Positions 44,852 through 54,378 of a stretch of 64,000 bases of DNA are shown here, in pieces. Made by a program: the position numbers and the translations under genes. Under the pieces are notes generated by a model. It was not told the origin of the DNA. It did not search any database and saw nothing but the letters and a program-made list of their open reading frames with translations. Origin of the DNA: Micrococcales bacterium (GTDB taxonomy: Bacteria; Actinomycetota; Actinomycetes; Actinomycetales; Microbacteriaceae); assembly GCA_947454255.1 (NCBI GenBank), contig CANGIU010000002.1, positions 1 to 64,000 of the forward strand, given 5' to 3'. Within the stretch, counting starts at the first letter, position 1, and each line of letters starts with the position of its first letter.

Positions 44852-45121
44852 TTATGGGGTGAGGAAAATATACAGACCGGCAACAGCCAAAATCGCGTAA
44901 GTGCCACCCGCTGTGTATATGAGTCTTCTGACAATGCCTTCAGCGTGGCTAGTAAAGAGGTTAATCAAAGAAACTAGTCCGATACCGCCAGCAGCTAAGA
45001 CTCCAAAGGCTCTGATGGCATCGTTCTTTTCCAGGACGATGATGGCAAGAACTGCCCCAACGCTAACGAACCCCCAGACCAGGGCAATATAAAGCCAGTC
45101 TTTCTTCACAAATCCCATCAT
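44852..45121 (-). CDS. Small three-helix membrane protein
   Basis: Eighty-nine residues with three hydrophobic segments (WLYIALVWGFVSVGAVLAIIVL, GVLAAGGIGLVSLINLF, AGGTYAILAVAGLYIFL). Starts ATGATG. No known family. First of a minus-strand run with the 34-residue ORF, nitrobindin, ygfZ and FUSC. Confidence 0.7.
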   Translation of the reverse strand: MMGFVKKDWLYIALVWGFVSVGAVLAIIVLEKNDAIRAFGVLAAGGIGLVSLINLFTSHAEGIVRRLIYTAGGTYAILAVAGLYIFLTP

Positions 45122-45164
45122 GCCCTATGGCAGGTAGGATTTAAGAACTAAAACAGGAGGCAAA

Positions 45165-45848
45165 TTGGCACATTTGCTAGTTATATCTGAGCAGGCGGAG
45201 AACACCATCCTCCCCTCGCTAGCACTGCTGAGCCATAAGGTTCGCCAGATTAGCGCCGAGCCTGCCGCTCTCATGAACGCACCAGTTGCCGATCTCATCC
45301 TCCTAGATGCTCGTAAAGATTTAGTCGCTGCCAAATCTTTAGCCACTTTGCTAAAGACCACAGGGCTATCAAGCCCTATGTTCCTAGTCCTAAGTGAAGG
45401 TGGCTTAGCAGCCATCTCCAGCGACTGGGGTGCAGACGACTTTTTGCTTGATTCAGCCGGACCTGCTGAAATTGATGCTCGTATTCGACTAGCGCTGACT
45501 AAAACCACCAAGAGTGAATCCGGTAACAAAATCCAGGCTTCCGGCATCACCATTGACGAGGTCTCTTACTCAGCTAAGTGTCATGGTCAACCGATGGACC
45601 TTACCTATAAGGAATTCGAATTGCTAAAGTTCCTTGTGCAACAGCCAGGTCGAGTATTTACGCGCGATCAACTTCTGAGTGAAGTCTGGGGTTACGACTA
45701 CTTTGGTGGTACTAGAACAGTTGATGTCCATATTCGAAGGCTTCGAGCCAAATTGGGCGATCTAGAAAGCTTGATTGGGACTGTTAGAAACGTTGGGTAT
45801 CGATTCAACTCTGTAGCAGAATCAGATTCGGTGCAGGGTAGTTACTAA
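45165..45848 (+). CDS. glnR: GlnR-like orphan response regulator
   Basis: 227 residues. The receiver has Asp48 in [16 protein letters not shown] but lacks the paired acidic residues of a phosphorylatable site (LLVISEQ in place of xxVDDxx), as in actinobacterial Gln[37 protein letters not shown] matches the GlnR core; the winged helix has [18 protein letters not shown]. GlnR is the global nitrogen regulator in Streptomyces and Mycobacterium. TTG 45165 with AGGAGG. No cognate kinase. It precedes ppk by 42 bp. Confidence 0.8.
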   Translation: MAHLLVISEQAENTILPSLALLSHKVRQISAEPAALMNAPVADLILLDARKDLVAAKSLATLLKTTGLSSPMFLVLSEGGLAAISSDWGADDFLLDSAGPAEIDARIRLALTKTTKSESGNKIQASGITIDEVSYSAKCHGQPMDLTYKEFELLKFLVQQPGRVFTRDQLLSEVWGYDYFGGTRTVDVHIRRLRAKLGDLESLIGTVRNVGYRFNSVAESDSVQGSY

Positions 45849-45890
45849 CTGTTCACCAACTAGCAAACAATTACTGCGAGGATAAAGAGC

Positions 45891-48011
45891 ATGTCTGAAG
45901 AGACCATGGGAATCACATTGCCGCCAACCGGCCATGATCTTCCCGTCGACCGTTTCTTGGATAGAGAACTCTCTTGGTTGTCCTTCAATGAACGTGTTCT
46001 TGAACTTGCTGAGGATGAATCACTTCCACTTTTAGAGCGAGTGAACTTCATGGGCATCTTTGCCTCCAACCTTGATGAATTCTTCATGGTTAGAGTTGCA
46101 GGTCTTAAGCGCAGAATCGCAACCGGTCTAGCAGTCACCTCTACATCGGGATTAGAACCTCAAGAAGTGCTTACCCAGATTAGCCAGTCTGCTCACAAGC
46201 TTCAGCAGCGTCACTCTCAGTTGTTTATTAAGACAATCGAACCTTCGTTAGAACAAGCTCGGATTAGCATCACTCGTTGGGCAAACCTTGATGAAACAGA
46301 GAAAAATACTCTTTCTGCTTACTACTCTTCACAAATTTTCCCAGTTCTCACTCCGCTGGCTGTTGATCCTGCTCACCCTTTTCCATACATCTCAGGGCTC
46401 TCACTTAACATCGCAGTAATGGTTAAGCACCCAGAACATGAAGACAAACTTTTTGCACGTCTAAAGGTTCCACCAACGCTGCCAAGATTCGTTAGAGTCC
46501 CAGGAGCAAGCTCTGGAGTCAAGTTTGTTACTTTGGAAGAAATTATCGGTGAACACCTAGGTTCACTCTTTGAGGGCATGGAAGTTCTTCAGCACCACAC
46601 CTTCAGAGTTACCCGTAACGAAGATCTAGATGTTGATGAAGACGAAGCAGAAAACCTTCTAAAAGCTCTAGAAGAAGAATTAAAGCGCAGACGCTTTGGC
46701 CCTGCTGTCCGCCTTGAAGTTTCCAGCACGATTGATTCAGAAGTTCTAGATCTGCTCAAGCAAGAATTGGATATCGAATCTGAGGATGTTTATTCACTAG
46801 AGGGGCCTCTTGATCTAACTGGGCTTAGTGATATTGCGTTTATGAGACGTCCGGAACTTCACTACCCACCACACCAAATTATTACTAATCGTCAGTTGCA
46901 GTCAGCAAACGATGAGGGCAGAAGCATTTTCAGCGCTATGCGCCAAAAGGACATATTGCTGCACCATCCTTATGAATCATTTGCAACCAGCGTTCAGGCC
47001 TTTATCGAACAAGCAGCTACTGACCCTAAAGTCTTTGCCATCAAGCAGACTCTGTATCGCACTAGCGGTAACTCGCCAATTATCGATGCACTTATTAGCG
47101 CGGCTCGAGCTGGTAAACAGGTTCTAGTGCTGGTTGAAATCAAAGCACGCTTTGATGAAGAAAATAACATTGGCTGGGCGAGAAAGCTAGAGCAGGCTGG
47201 CGTTCATGTGGTTTACGGAATCGTGGGACTAAAGACTCACTGCAAACTTGCCATGGTTATCCGCCAAGAAGAAGGCAGACTCAAGCGTTACTGTCACATT
47301 GGAACAGGTAACTACAACCCGAAGACCGCTAGGTTCTATGAAGACTACGGACTACTTACCAGCCGTGACGAAGTCGGTGAAGACATCGCCAAACTCTTCA
47401 ACCGACTTTCTGCTTATGCGGAAGATCTTTCATTCAAAGAACTTTTGGTTTCACCTGTTGGAGTCCGTCAGGGACTGACCGAACTTATTGAAGCAGAAGC
47501 GGCTAATGCTAAGGCCGGTAAAGCTTCTGGTATCCAGATTAAGTTGAACTCACTTGTTGATGAACAGATTATTGATTCCCTGTATCGCGCTTCTCAAGCA
47601 GGAGTGCCAATTGAGATCCTTGTTCGTGGCATGTGTTCTCTTCGACCTGGAGTTCCAGCCTTAAGTGAAACCATCAAAGTTAGATCAGTTCTTGGCAGGT
47701 ACCTAGAACACTCTCGAGTCTTTAGATTTGAAAATGAAGGCGATGCGATCGTATACATAGGTTCAGCCGACATGATGCATAGAAACCTGGACAGAAGAGT
47801 TGAAACACTGGTTCGACTCCGTCAAGCAGACCACCTTGCTGAGATGAAGAATCTCTTTACCCTTGGTCTTTCTGATACCTCTCATTCTTGGCATCTATAC
47901 CCTGAAGGTAATTGGTTGAAAAATGGTGGTAAGCAAGCCACTGCTGAATATATCGATGTGCAAGATCAAATTATGCGGAATGTCCTCTCCAAGAGAAGTG
48001 GCAGCAATTAA
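45891..48011 (+). CDS. ppk: Polyphosphate kinase (PPK1)
   Basis: 706 residues. Polymerises ATP gamma-phosphate into polyphosphate. PPK1 blocks are seen: DRFLDRELSWLSFNERVLE, FMGIFASNLDEFFMVRVAG, the autophosphorylated His region THCKLAMVI, RYCHIGTGNYNPKTARFYEDY, MCSLRPGVP, and GSADMMHRNLDRRVE. Followed with a 1-bp overlap by the Nudix-SixA gene (TAATG), an actinobacterial pairing. Confidence 0.97.
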   Translation: MSEETMGITLPPTGHDLPVDRFLDRELSWLSFNERVLELAEDESLPLLERVNFMGIFASNLDEFFMVRVAGLKRRIATGLAVTSTSGLEPQEVLTQISQSAHKLQQRHSQLFIKTIEPSLEQARISITRWANLDETEKNTLSAYYSSQIFPVLTPLAVDPAHPFPYISGLSLNIAVMVKHPEHEDKLFARLKVPPTLPRFVRVPGASSGVKFVTLEEIIGEHLGSLFEGMEVLQHHTFRVTRNEDLDVDEDEAENLLKALEEELKRRRFGPAVRLEVSSTIDSEVLDLLKQELDIESEDVYSLEGPLDLTGLSDIAFMRRPELHYPPHQIITNRQLQSANDEGRSIFSAMRQKDILLHHPYESFATSVQAFIEQAATDPKVFAIKQTLYRTSGNSPIIDALISAARAGKQVLVLVEIKARFDEENNIGWARKLEQAGVHVVYGIVGLKTHCKLAMVIRQEEGRLKRYCHIGTGNYNPKTARFYEDYGLLTSRDEVGEDIAKLFNRLSAYAEDLSFKELLVSPVGVRQGLTELIEAEAANAKAGKASGIQIKLNSLVDEQIIDSLYRASQAGVPIEILVRGMCSLRPGVPALSETIKVRSVLGRYLEHSRVFRFENEGDAIVYIGSADMMHRNLDRRVETLVRLRQADHLAEMKNLFTLGLSDTSHSWHLYPEGNWLKNGGKQATAEYIDVQDQIMRNVLSKRSGSN

Positions 48012-48949
48012 TGATTGTTGTTGCTGCAGGCGCTTTGTTGTGGCGTCGTGAAAATGGTGTGCTCAAAGTCCTAGTTATTCATCGGGAAAGATACGATGAC
48101 TGGAGTTGGCCTAAGGGCAAGCTTGACAAGGGTGAAAGCATAAGTGAAGCAGCCGTTAGAGAGATAAGAGAAGAAACAGGTCTTTCTGTTGCCCTAGGGG
48201 TGAAGCTTTACGAGCTGGAATACAAAATCGAACATGGCAATCGCAAGGTAGTGCACTACTGGGCAGCTCATGTCACAGATAAAATTTTGGCTCAACAAAA
48301 CTTCGTTCCAGATGAAGAGGTTGCTGCTCTCGAATGGTTGAGCGTTCCAGAAGCTAAGAAACGCCTTTCATACAAGCACGATATTGATCCGTTGAAACTT
48401 CTGCAAAATTTAGACGAGAGTGAGCAACTAGACACCAAGCCACTGATTGTCTTACGTCACGCCAAAGCAACTCCAAGATCTGATTGGCCAAGGGGCGAAT
48501 CGTCTAGACCACTGCTACCTATTGGCAGAATCCAAGCTGCAATTTTGACTAACATCTTGGCTGCCTACGGACCTAAGACAGTTCTGACCAGCCGCTGGTT
48601 ACGCTGCACAGATACTGTTGCCCCGTTCATCTCTAACAATGAGGTAAGGGTCGTTCAGCGCTCTCTCTTGAGTGAAAGAGGAGCAAAACTCAGCCCAAAG
48701 CGGACTGCAAAGTTAGTGAGAAAATTTGCGAAGCGAAAGGGAGGGGTAGTTATTTGTAGTCATCGGCCAGCCCTCCCAACTATCTTGAATGCCATAAGTG
48801 CTTTCGGCGATGAGGAACAACAGGGCCTTCTAAAACAAGCCCAAGCCATGAAGCCAGGCGAGCTGTATGTGATTCATCTTGCGAAAAAACAAGCCGCTGG
48901 GTCGTCCATAGTCGCTATAGAGAGCCACATGCCACTATTTGAGGATTAG
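48011..48949 (+). CDS. Nudix hydrolase fused to SixA-type phosphatase (MutT1-like)
   Basis: 312 residues. The Nudix box is complete (GKLDKGESISEAAVREIREETGLS). The second half resembles SixA/histidine phosphatase (LIVLRHAKATPRSDW, with Arg-His-Ala-Lys instead of RHG). This fusion matches mycobacterial MutT1, which hydrolyses 8-oxo-dGTP and diadenosine polyphosphates. Cotranscribed with ppk. Confidence 0.9.
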   Translation: MIVVAAGALLWRRENGVLKVLVIHRERYDDWSWPKGKLDKGESISEAAVREIREETGLSVALGVKLYELEYKIEHGNRKVVHYWAAHVTDKILAQQNFVPDEEVAALEWLSVPEAKKRLSYKHDIDPLKLLQNLDESEQLDTKPLIVLRHAKATPRSDWPRGESSRPLLPIGRIQAAILTNILAAYGPKTVLTSRWLRCTDTVAPFISNNEVRVVQRSLLSERGAKLSPKRTAKLVRKFAKRKGGVVICSHRPALPTILNAISAFGDEEQQGLLKQAQAMKPGELYVIHLAKKQAAGSSIVAIESHMPLFED

Positions 48950-48952
48950 TCT
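48947..48952 (+). promoter_or_regulatory. Candidate -10 box (TAGTCT)
   Basis: Six bases before the ATG at 48959, partly inside the Nudix stop codon region. Matches the leaderless motif; could be an internal promoter for the DUF1684 gene. Confidence 0.35.
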
Positions 48953-48958
48953 TTTCTA

Positions 48959-49741
48959 ATGAACAATATTCCTCAAGCATGGTCCGAATGGGTTGACTCT
49001 AGAAACAGAATCTTCTCAAACCCAACTGGTTTTCTATCCGTAACAAATCTGGTTTGGCTAACTAACGAACCTCAAGAAATCGCAGGCATTACTGGCCATT
49101 GGTGGGCTGATGGTGACACAGTCCATGTCAAAGATTCGAGTACCGGTGAACATGCCTGGACTATTCAACCTAGGGCTGAAATGACTTTTGACTTTGATGA
49201 AATCAAAGTTGAATTAGCCTCCCGCGCCGGCCAGTTGGTGGTGCGACCTAGAGATCCAAACTCCCCAATGCTGAAGAGCTTTGAATCTGTTTTGACTTTT
49301 GACTACGACTCTAATTTCAGGGTAAAAGCAACCCTTGAACTAAACAATGCGCCGAGTGAAGTTGTTGTGGGTTCAGTAGTTGAGGGCATGACTCACGCGT
49401 ACATCTCTCCTGGCTCGCTGGTTTTTGAACTATTTGGTACTCCATGCAAACTGACCGCTTTTGATAAAGCGAATAGTGAAGACCTAACTGTCTACTTCAA
49501 AGATTCAACGAGCGGTGGTACTACTTATGGAACTGGTAGATCAGTTATAGCAACCCATCAAGCTGATGGTTCATACATTCTTGATTTCAACTTTTCAGGT
49601 AACTTCCCTTGCTCATACACTGACTTTGCCACCTGTCCTGTAGCACCATTTGAGAATAAGTTGACAGTTGAAGTGAATGCCGGTGAAATGAAGCCGATCT
49701 ATCGTGTAACAGCAGATGGCATCAAATCGCAGGTGTCTTAA
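48959..49741 (+). CDS. DUF1684 family protein
   Basis: 260 residues, beta-rich. The DUF1684 core is clear: WSEWVDSRNRIFSNPTGFLSV at the N-terminus, TTYGTGRSVIA, ILDFNFSGNFPCSYTDFATCPVAPFENKLTVEVNAGE at the end, including the conserved Cys residues. Function of the family unknown. The next gene starts immediately after its stop, so the two are coupled. Confidence 0.87.
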   Translation: MNNIPQAWSEWVDSRNRIFSNPTGFLSVTNLVWLTNEPQEIAGITGHWWADGDTVHVKDSSTGEHAWTIQPRAEMTFDFDEIKVELASRAGQLVVRPRDPNSPMLKSFESVLTFDYDSNFRVKATLELNNAPSEVVVGSVVEGMTHAYISPGSLVFELFGTPCKLTAFDKANSEDLTVYFKDSTSGGTTYGTGRSVIATHQADGSYILDFNFSGNFPCSYTDFATCPVAPFENKLTVEVNAGEMKPIYRVTADGIKSQVS

Positions 49742-51265
49742 ATGCATGAAGACATCACAAAAGGGCTGCCTTTAGCCGTAGGCAAAGATGGTAAACCTGC
49801 GCTGTGTCTAGTTACCGGTGCAACTGGTTACATTGGTGGTCGTCTAGTTCGTGAGCTTCTTAGGCATGGCTACCGAGTGCGAGTGCTTGCCAGACATGTT
49901 GAACGTCTGACGAATTACCCTTGGTTCTCCCAGGTTGAAATAGTCGAAGGTGACGCTAGTGACAAAGCAGCGATTGCTAAAGCTTTAAAAGATGTCGACG
50001 TTGCTTACTACCTCCTCCACGCCCTAATGGTTGCAGATGATTTTGTGCAGTTAGAACGTGAATGGGCAACTACCTTTGGTGAGTGCGCAAAAGCTGCCGG
50101 AGTTAGTCGAATCATTTACCTAGGTGGCATGGCGGAAACAAAGGTTAAGCTCAGCGCTCACTTATCTTCTAGAGAAGAAACCGGTGAGATTCTCCGAGCA
50201 TCAGGAGTTCCAACCATTGAACTTAGAGCTGGAGTTGTGATTGGCTCAGGCTCAGCCTCATTTGAAATGCTCAGATATCTAACCGAGCGACTTCCGGTGA
50301 TGGTGACCCCGAAGTGGGTAACTGTTCGAATTCAGCCAATTGCTGTGAGAGATGTGCTGCGTTACCTAGTAGGTGCTGCTGGAGTTAAAGAGAAACTAAA
50401 CCGAGATTTTGATATTGGTGGGCCAGAGGTTTTCACCTATAAAGAAATGATGATTCAGTATGCAGAGGCAGCTGGGCTACGAAAGCGATTCATCCTGCCG
50501 CTTCCAGTGCTTACTCCAAGACTTTCAAGTGGCTGGGTTGGGCTGGTAACACCTGTGCCCATCACACTAGCTAGACGTTTAATTGACAGCTTAAGAAATG
50601 AAGTAGTGGCAAGAGATGAAAGTATCAAGGAATACATTCCAGATCCTGCTGAAGGATTGACTACATTTAGGCGTGCAGTTTCCCTAGCTCTAACCAGAAT
50701 CAAAGAAGCAAACGTCGAAACACGTTGGAGCAACGCTTCAATGCCTGGCACTCCTAGCGAACCGCTACCGACTGACCCTAAGTGGGCAGGCGGTTCGCTA
50801 TACACAGACATTAGAACTGAAATTACAACAGACCCTATTGAAACTGTTTGGAAGAGAATCGAGTCCATCGGTGGCGATAACGGTTATTCAACTGCTACCT
50901 GGGCTTGGGAATTACGCGGATTACAGGATCGTTTGGTCGGTGGAGTTGGCTTGCGTCGAGGAAGGCGTGACCCATATTTCCTGCTAGAAGGTGAAGCTCT
51001 CGATTTCTGGAGAGTCGAAGCTTTAGAGCGCCCGCATCTTCTAAGACTTAGAGCTGAAATGAAGATGCCCGGGCTTGCTTGGCTTGAGTTCAATGCAGAG
51101 GAAACCAAAGATGGTGGAACCAAGGTAACCCAGCGGGCAATCTTTGTTCCGAGAGGGCTCTTGGGTCAGATCTATTGGTGGACTGTTTTCCCAATGCATG
51201 GCTTGGTTTTCCCAAGCATGGTTCGTCACGTAGCCCACGGCACACGAATCAAACGTGGCAAATAG
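49742..51265 (+). CDS. SDR family NAD(P)-binding protein with DUF2867 domain
   Basis: 507 residues. N-terminal Rossmann domain with LVTGATGYIGGRLV and YYLLHALM; RIIYLGGMAE in place of YxxxK. C-terminal DUF2867 (WAWELRGLQDRLVGGVGLRRGRRD; PGLAWLEF; RGLLGQIYWWTVFPMHGLVF). Related to YbjT-type NAD(P)H-binding proteins; possibly a lipid or quinone-associated reductase. Immediately downstream of DUF1684. Confidence 0.88.
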   Translation: MHEDITKGLPLAVGKDGKPALCLVTGATGYIGGRLVRELLRHGYRVRVLARHVERLTNYPWFSQVEIVEGDASDKAAIAKALKDVDVAYYLLHALMVADDFVQLEREWATTFGECAKAAGVSRIIYLGGMAETKVKLSAHLSSREETGEILRASGVPTIELRAGVVIGSGSASFEMLRYLTERLPVMVTPKWVTVRIQPIAVRDVLRYLVGAAGVKEKLNRDFDIGGPEVFTYKEMMIQYAEAAGLRKRFILPLPVLTPRLSSGWVGLVTPVPITLARRLIDSLRNEVVARDESIKEYIPDPAEGLTTFRRAVSLALTRIKEANVETRWSNASMPGTPSEPLPTDPKWAGGSLYTDIRTEITTDPIETVWKRIESIGGDNGYSTATWAWELRGLQDRLVGGVGLRRGRRDPYFLLEGEALDFWRVEALERPHLLRLRAEMKMPGLAWLEFNAEETKDGGTKVTQRAIFVPRGLLGQIYWWTVFPMHGLVFPSMVRHVAHGTRIKRGK

Positions 51266-51268
51266 ACT
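51263..51268 (+). promoter_or_regulatory. Candidate -10 box (TAGACT)
   Basis: Overlaps the SDR stop codon and lies six bases before GTG 51275, same geometry as the other TANNNT sites. Confidence 0.4.
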
Positions 51269-51274
51269 TAGTCA

Positions 51275-52162
51275 GTGAAACGTAATGGTTTAGGTGTTGC
51301 AGCCCTATTGGTTGTAACGATTGCTTGGGGTGCATCATTTGTGGCTATGAAACCTGCCATGGACAAATCTCCAGTATTCGATTTTCTAGCGATCAGATTT
51401 ACCATTGCTGCGCTTTTGATGATCATCGCCAAACCTAAAGTCCTAAAGGCTTTTAGAGGGAAAACACTTTTCTATGGAATTATCCTCGGAGTGATTCTGG
51501 GATTCTCTTATATCACTCAGACAATCGGCCTCACTCTTTCAACTGCAGCAATCACAAGTTTCATAACTGGGCTTTATGTAATCCTCACCCCATTACTAGT
51601 CTGGGCAATTTTCAAAAAGAAGCCTCGAGGAATCGTGGCAATCGGTGCAATCCTGGCAACTGTCGGTTTAGGTTTCATTACTATCAAAGATGCTTCATTC
51701 GACTTTGGACAAATCTGGACCATACTCTGTGCCTTGGGCTTTGCTTTTCACATTGTTGGACTGGGCAGATGGTCTCCCGGCAAAGATGTCTATGCCCTAA
51801 CAGTGATTCAACTCGCAACAGTTGCTGTGGTTTGTTGGATCGGGGCTATCCCTAACGGAATCCAGCAACCAGTTGATGGAGAGGTATGGTTCGCAATTCT
51901 CTTCACGGCAGTATTTGCAACAGCACTAGCTTTCTTCATTCAGACCTGGGCGCAATCCATCATGGATGCTTCACGAGTTGCCATAATTTTGACTATGGAA
52001 GTAGTCTTTGCAGCATTAACATCTGTTGCTGTTGGTCAAGAAGTATTGTCTTTCCAAGTAATCTTTGGTGGATCTCTGATGCTAGCTGCGATGTTGCTTA
52101 TTGAATGGCCACGAAAAGATTCAACTGCTGAAGATGTGATTTACGAACCGATGGCCCACTAA
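51275..52162 (+). CDS. EamA/DMT family transporter
   Basis: 295 residues and ten hydrophobic segments in two EamA repeats: VTIAWGASFVAMKPAM at the start of the first and FILSFIQTWAQSIMDASRVAIILTMEVVFAAL in the second. Substrate unknown; DMT permeases often export amino acids or metabolites. GTG start; glpK ATG overlaps the stop by one base. Confidence 0.88.
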   Translation: MKRNGLGVAALLVVTIAWGASFVAMKPAMDKSPVFDFLAIRFTIAALLMIIAKPKVLKAFRGKTLFYGIILGVILGFSYITQTIGLTLSTAAITSFITGLYVILTPLLVWAIFKKKPRGIVAIGAILATVGLGFITIKDASFDFGQIWTILCALGFAFHIVGLGRWSPGKDVYALTVIQLATVAVVCWIGAIPNGIQQPVDGEVWFAILFTAVFATALAFFIQTWAQSIMDASRVAIILTMEVVFAALTSVAVGQEVLSFQVIFGGSLMLAAMLLIEWPRKDSTAEDVIYEPMAH

Positions 52163-53625
52163 TGATTCTCGCTATAGATGCAGGAACTACAGGGGTAACC
52201 GCAATAGCGGTAGATGAGCAAGGCAGGATTGTTGCTCGAGGCTATCAAGAATTCCCGCAACATTTTCCGCAACCTGGTTGGGTGGAGCACGACCTTGAGG
52301 AGATCTGGAGTGCTGTTAAATCTTCTGTTCAACAAGTCATTGATGCTGCGGGTAAAGATTTCAAAGCTTTAGGTATTACTAACCAGAGAGAAACGGTTGG
52401 ACTCTGGAAAAAGGAAACCCTGAAGTCCCCAAGAAATGCAATCGTCTGGCAAGACCGAAGAACAACTGGAGTTCTGAAAGGTCTTGAGAATCACGCAACC
52501 TATGCAAAAGTCCAATCACTTACCGGTTTACCTTTAGACCCATACTTCTCTGCGGCAAAACTGCGTTGGATTTCTATCAACGAACCAGAGATCTGGAGTG
52601 ATGTTCGCAATGGCACCACTGTTGTTGGAACAATCGACTCATACGTAATCGCAAGGGCAACCAATGGCGCTCACATTACTGATGCATCTAACGCCTCTAG
52701 AACTCAGCTCTACGACATTCATTCAGGTAACTGGTCCAACGAACTTCTGGAACTCTTCAACATTCCACTAAGAGCTTTACCTTCCATCGTTGACTCAAGC
52801 GGTGAAGTTGCAAGAACTAACCCTGCGTCTTTCTTTGGGCTGTCTATTCCAGTAGCGGGTATTGCAGGTGATCAACAAGCAGCGCTTTTTGGTCAGACGC
52901 AGTTTGATATAGGTGGAGCTAAATGCACTTATGGAACAGGTGCGTTCATCCTCCAGAACACTGGAACAACACCAGTAGTTCAAACTAATGGCCTAATCAC
53001 GACCGTTGCCTGGCAGCTGAACGGAGTGAGAACTTATGCCAGTGAAGGTTCGGTGTTTGTTGCAGGGGCAGCTGTGCAATGGCTTAGAGACGAATTACAA
53101 CTCTTCTCCTCTTCAGATGAAATAGAAGTCTTAGCAAGATCTGTTCCAGATAGTGCCGGAGTAGTTTTTGTTCCAGCTCTAACCGGTCTTGGAGCTCCTT
53201 ATTGGAAGCCAGAGGCCAGAGGATCTCTTCATGGCTTAACTAGAGGCACTAGTAAAGCTCACATCGCTAGAGCGACATTAGAGGCCCTTGCTTTTCAAGT
53301 TAGAGACATATTCGATGCCATGGAATCAACTGGCATAAAGCTATCCAAACTCCGAGTCGATGGTGGAGCATCCGAGAACAACCTGCTACTTCAAATGCAA
53401 GCAGATCAGCTGGGAGTGCGCATCGAAAGACCAGTCAACATAGACTCAACAGCCCTAGGCGCTGCCTATCTGGCTGGTCTTGGCATTGGGGTCTGGGAAG
53501 ACCTAGCGGCACTTAGAGAATTGAACCCAATCGCTCAATCCTTCACCAAAGAAGAAGAGGGTGAAGATGCTTATAAGGCTTGGAAACGGGCGGTTAGAGC
53601 AACTATTGCCTTCACTGAGAAATAG
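52162..53625 (+). CDS. glpK: Glycerol kinase (FGGY family)
   Basis: 487 residues. FGGY blocks: ILAIDAGTTGVTAIAVDEQG (phosphate-1), GWVEHDLEEIWS, ITNQRETVGLW, DASNASRTQLYDI, GIAGDQQAALFGQ, CTYGTGAFIL, and the ATP-binding VDGGASENNLLLQMQAD. GNFxN-type features support glycerol as substrate, forming glycerol-3-phosphate. TAATG overlap with the transporter. tRNA-Lys follows after 45 bp. Confidence 0.93.
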   Translation: MILAIDAGTTGVTAIAVDEQGRIVARGYQEFPQHFPQPGWVEHDLEEIWSAVKSSVQQVIDAAGKDFKALGITNQRETVGLWKKETLKSPRNAIVWQDRRTTGVLKGLENHATYAKVQSLTGLPLDPYFSAAKLRWISINEPEIWSDVRNGTTVVGTIDSYVIARATNGAHITDASNASRTQLYDIHSGNWSNELLELFNIPLRALPSIVDSSGEVARTNPASFFGLSIPVAGIAGDQQAALFGQTQFDIGGAKCTYGTGAFILQNTGTTPVVQTNGLITTVAWQLNGVRTYASEGSVFVAGAAVQWLRDELQLFSSSDEIEVLARSVPDSAGVVFVPALTGLGAPYWKPEARGSLHGLTRGTSKAHIARATLEALAFQVRDIFDAMESTGIKLSKLRVDGGASENNLLLQMQADQLGVRIERPVNIDSTALGAAYLAGLGIGVWEDLAALRELNPIAQSFTKEEEGEDAYKAWKRAVRATIAFTEK

Positions 53626-53670
53626 TAGGCAAGTAAAAGTTAGAATAGTATTTCTGCCTAAAGCAGATCA

Positions 53671-53744
53671 GGGCCTCTAGCTCAGTTGGTTAGAGCAACG
53701 GACTTTTAATCCGTGGGTCGTCGGTTCGATCCCGACGGGGCCTA
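53671..53744 (+). tRNA. tRNA-Lys (anticodon TTT)
   Basis: Cloverleaf: acceptor GGGCCTC with GGGGCCT, D arm GCTC/GAGC, anticodon arm ACGGA-CTTTTAA-TCCGT with anticodon TTT, 5-nt variable loop, T arm GTCGG-TTCGATC-CCGAC, discriminator A. CCA not encoded. Confidence 0.96.
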
Positions 53745-53746
53745 CT

Positions 53747-53774
53747 AGAACCTCACCCTCCACGGTGGGGTTCT
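53747..53774 (+). terminator. Terminator after tRNA-Lys
   Basis: 11-bp stem AGAACCTCACC / GGTGGGGTTCT with one wobble and a short loop, two bases after the tRNA; TTTCATTT follows on the plus strand. Also ahead of the FKBP stop. Confidence 0.75.
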
Positions 53775-53786
53775 TTCATTTAAGGA

Positions 53787-54155
53787 CTACTTGACTTCAA
53801 GTAAATCGATAACGAATACCAAAGTTCTTCCAGACAACTGGTGGCCTGAGCCCTTAGGGCCGTAAGCAACTTCAGGTGGACAGATCAGCATTCTTCTTCC
53901 ACCGACCTTCATGCCAGGGATGCCATCTTGCCAACCCTTGATCAGGCGGTTCAGTGGAAACTCTATTGACTCCCCACGACCCCAGGATGAATCAAATTCT
54001 TCACCGGTTTCATAGTCAACACCTAGGTAGTGAACTTTGACAACTGAATTGGCAGGAGCTTCGTCACCGTCACCGATGATGATCTCTTTGGTGGTCAGCA
54101 CGGTAGGTGCTGGCTCTAGCATTGGTTCGATTTCTGGGCGGTCTAAATTACTCAT
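53787..54155 (-). CDS. FKBP-type peptidyl-prolyl cis-trans isomerase
   Basis: 122 residues. FKBP domain of EIIIGDGDEAPANSVVKVHYLGVDYETGEEFDSSWGRGES, GWQDGIPGMKVGGRRMLICPPEVAYGPKGSG and LVFVIDLLEVK. Catalyses prolyl isomerisation of proteins; no signal peptide, so cytoplasmic. TATGCT box 8 bases before the ATG. Confidence 0.93.
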   Translation of the reverse strand: MSNLDRPEIEPMLEPAPTVLTTKEIIIGDGDEAPANSVVKVHYLGVDYETGEEFDSSWGRGESIEFPLNRLIKGWQDGIPGMKVGGRRMLICPPEVAYGPKGSGHQLSGRTLVFVIDLLEVK

Positions 54156-54378
54156 AGTAAAAAAGCATACCTAACCTGGCCACTTGCTAATCGAGCCCCC
54201 CAGAGTCAAAGAGAATAGCGGTAAAAAACGTAGATGGAGGCGAATAGCGACCTTAAGTAAAAAATCATGATACAAACTGGGAATCTCAGAATTCAAATTT
54301 CTTAGAATCTCCAAGTCCTAATTGAGGGAAGGCTTTCCTACTGCTATTCTGTTCCCAAATTTTAAATGAGAGGTCCAG

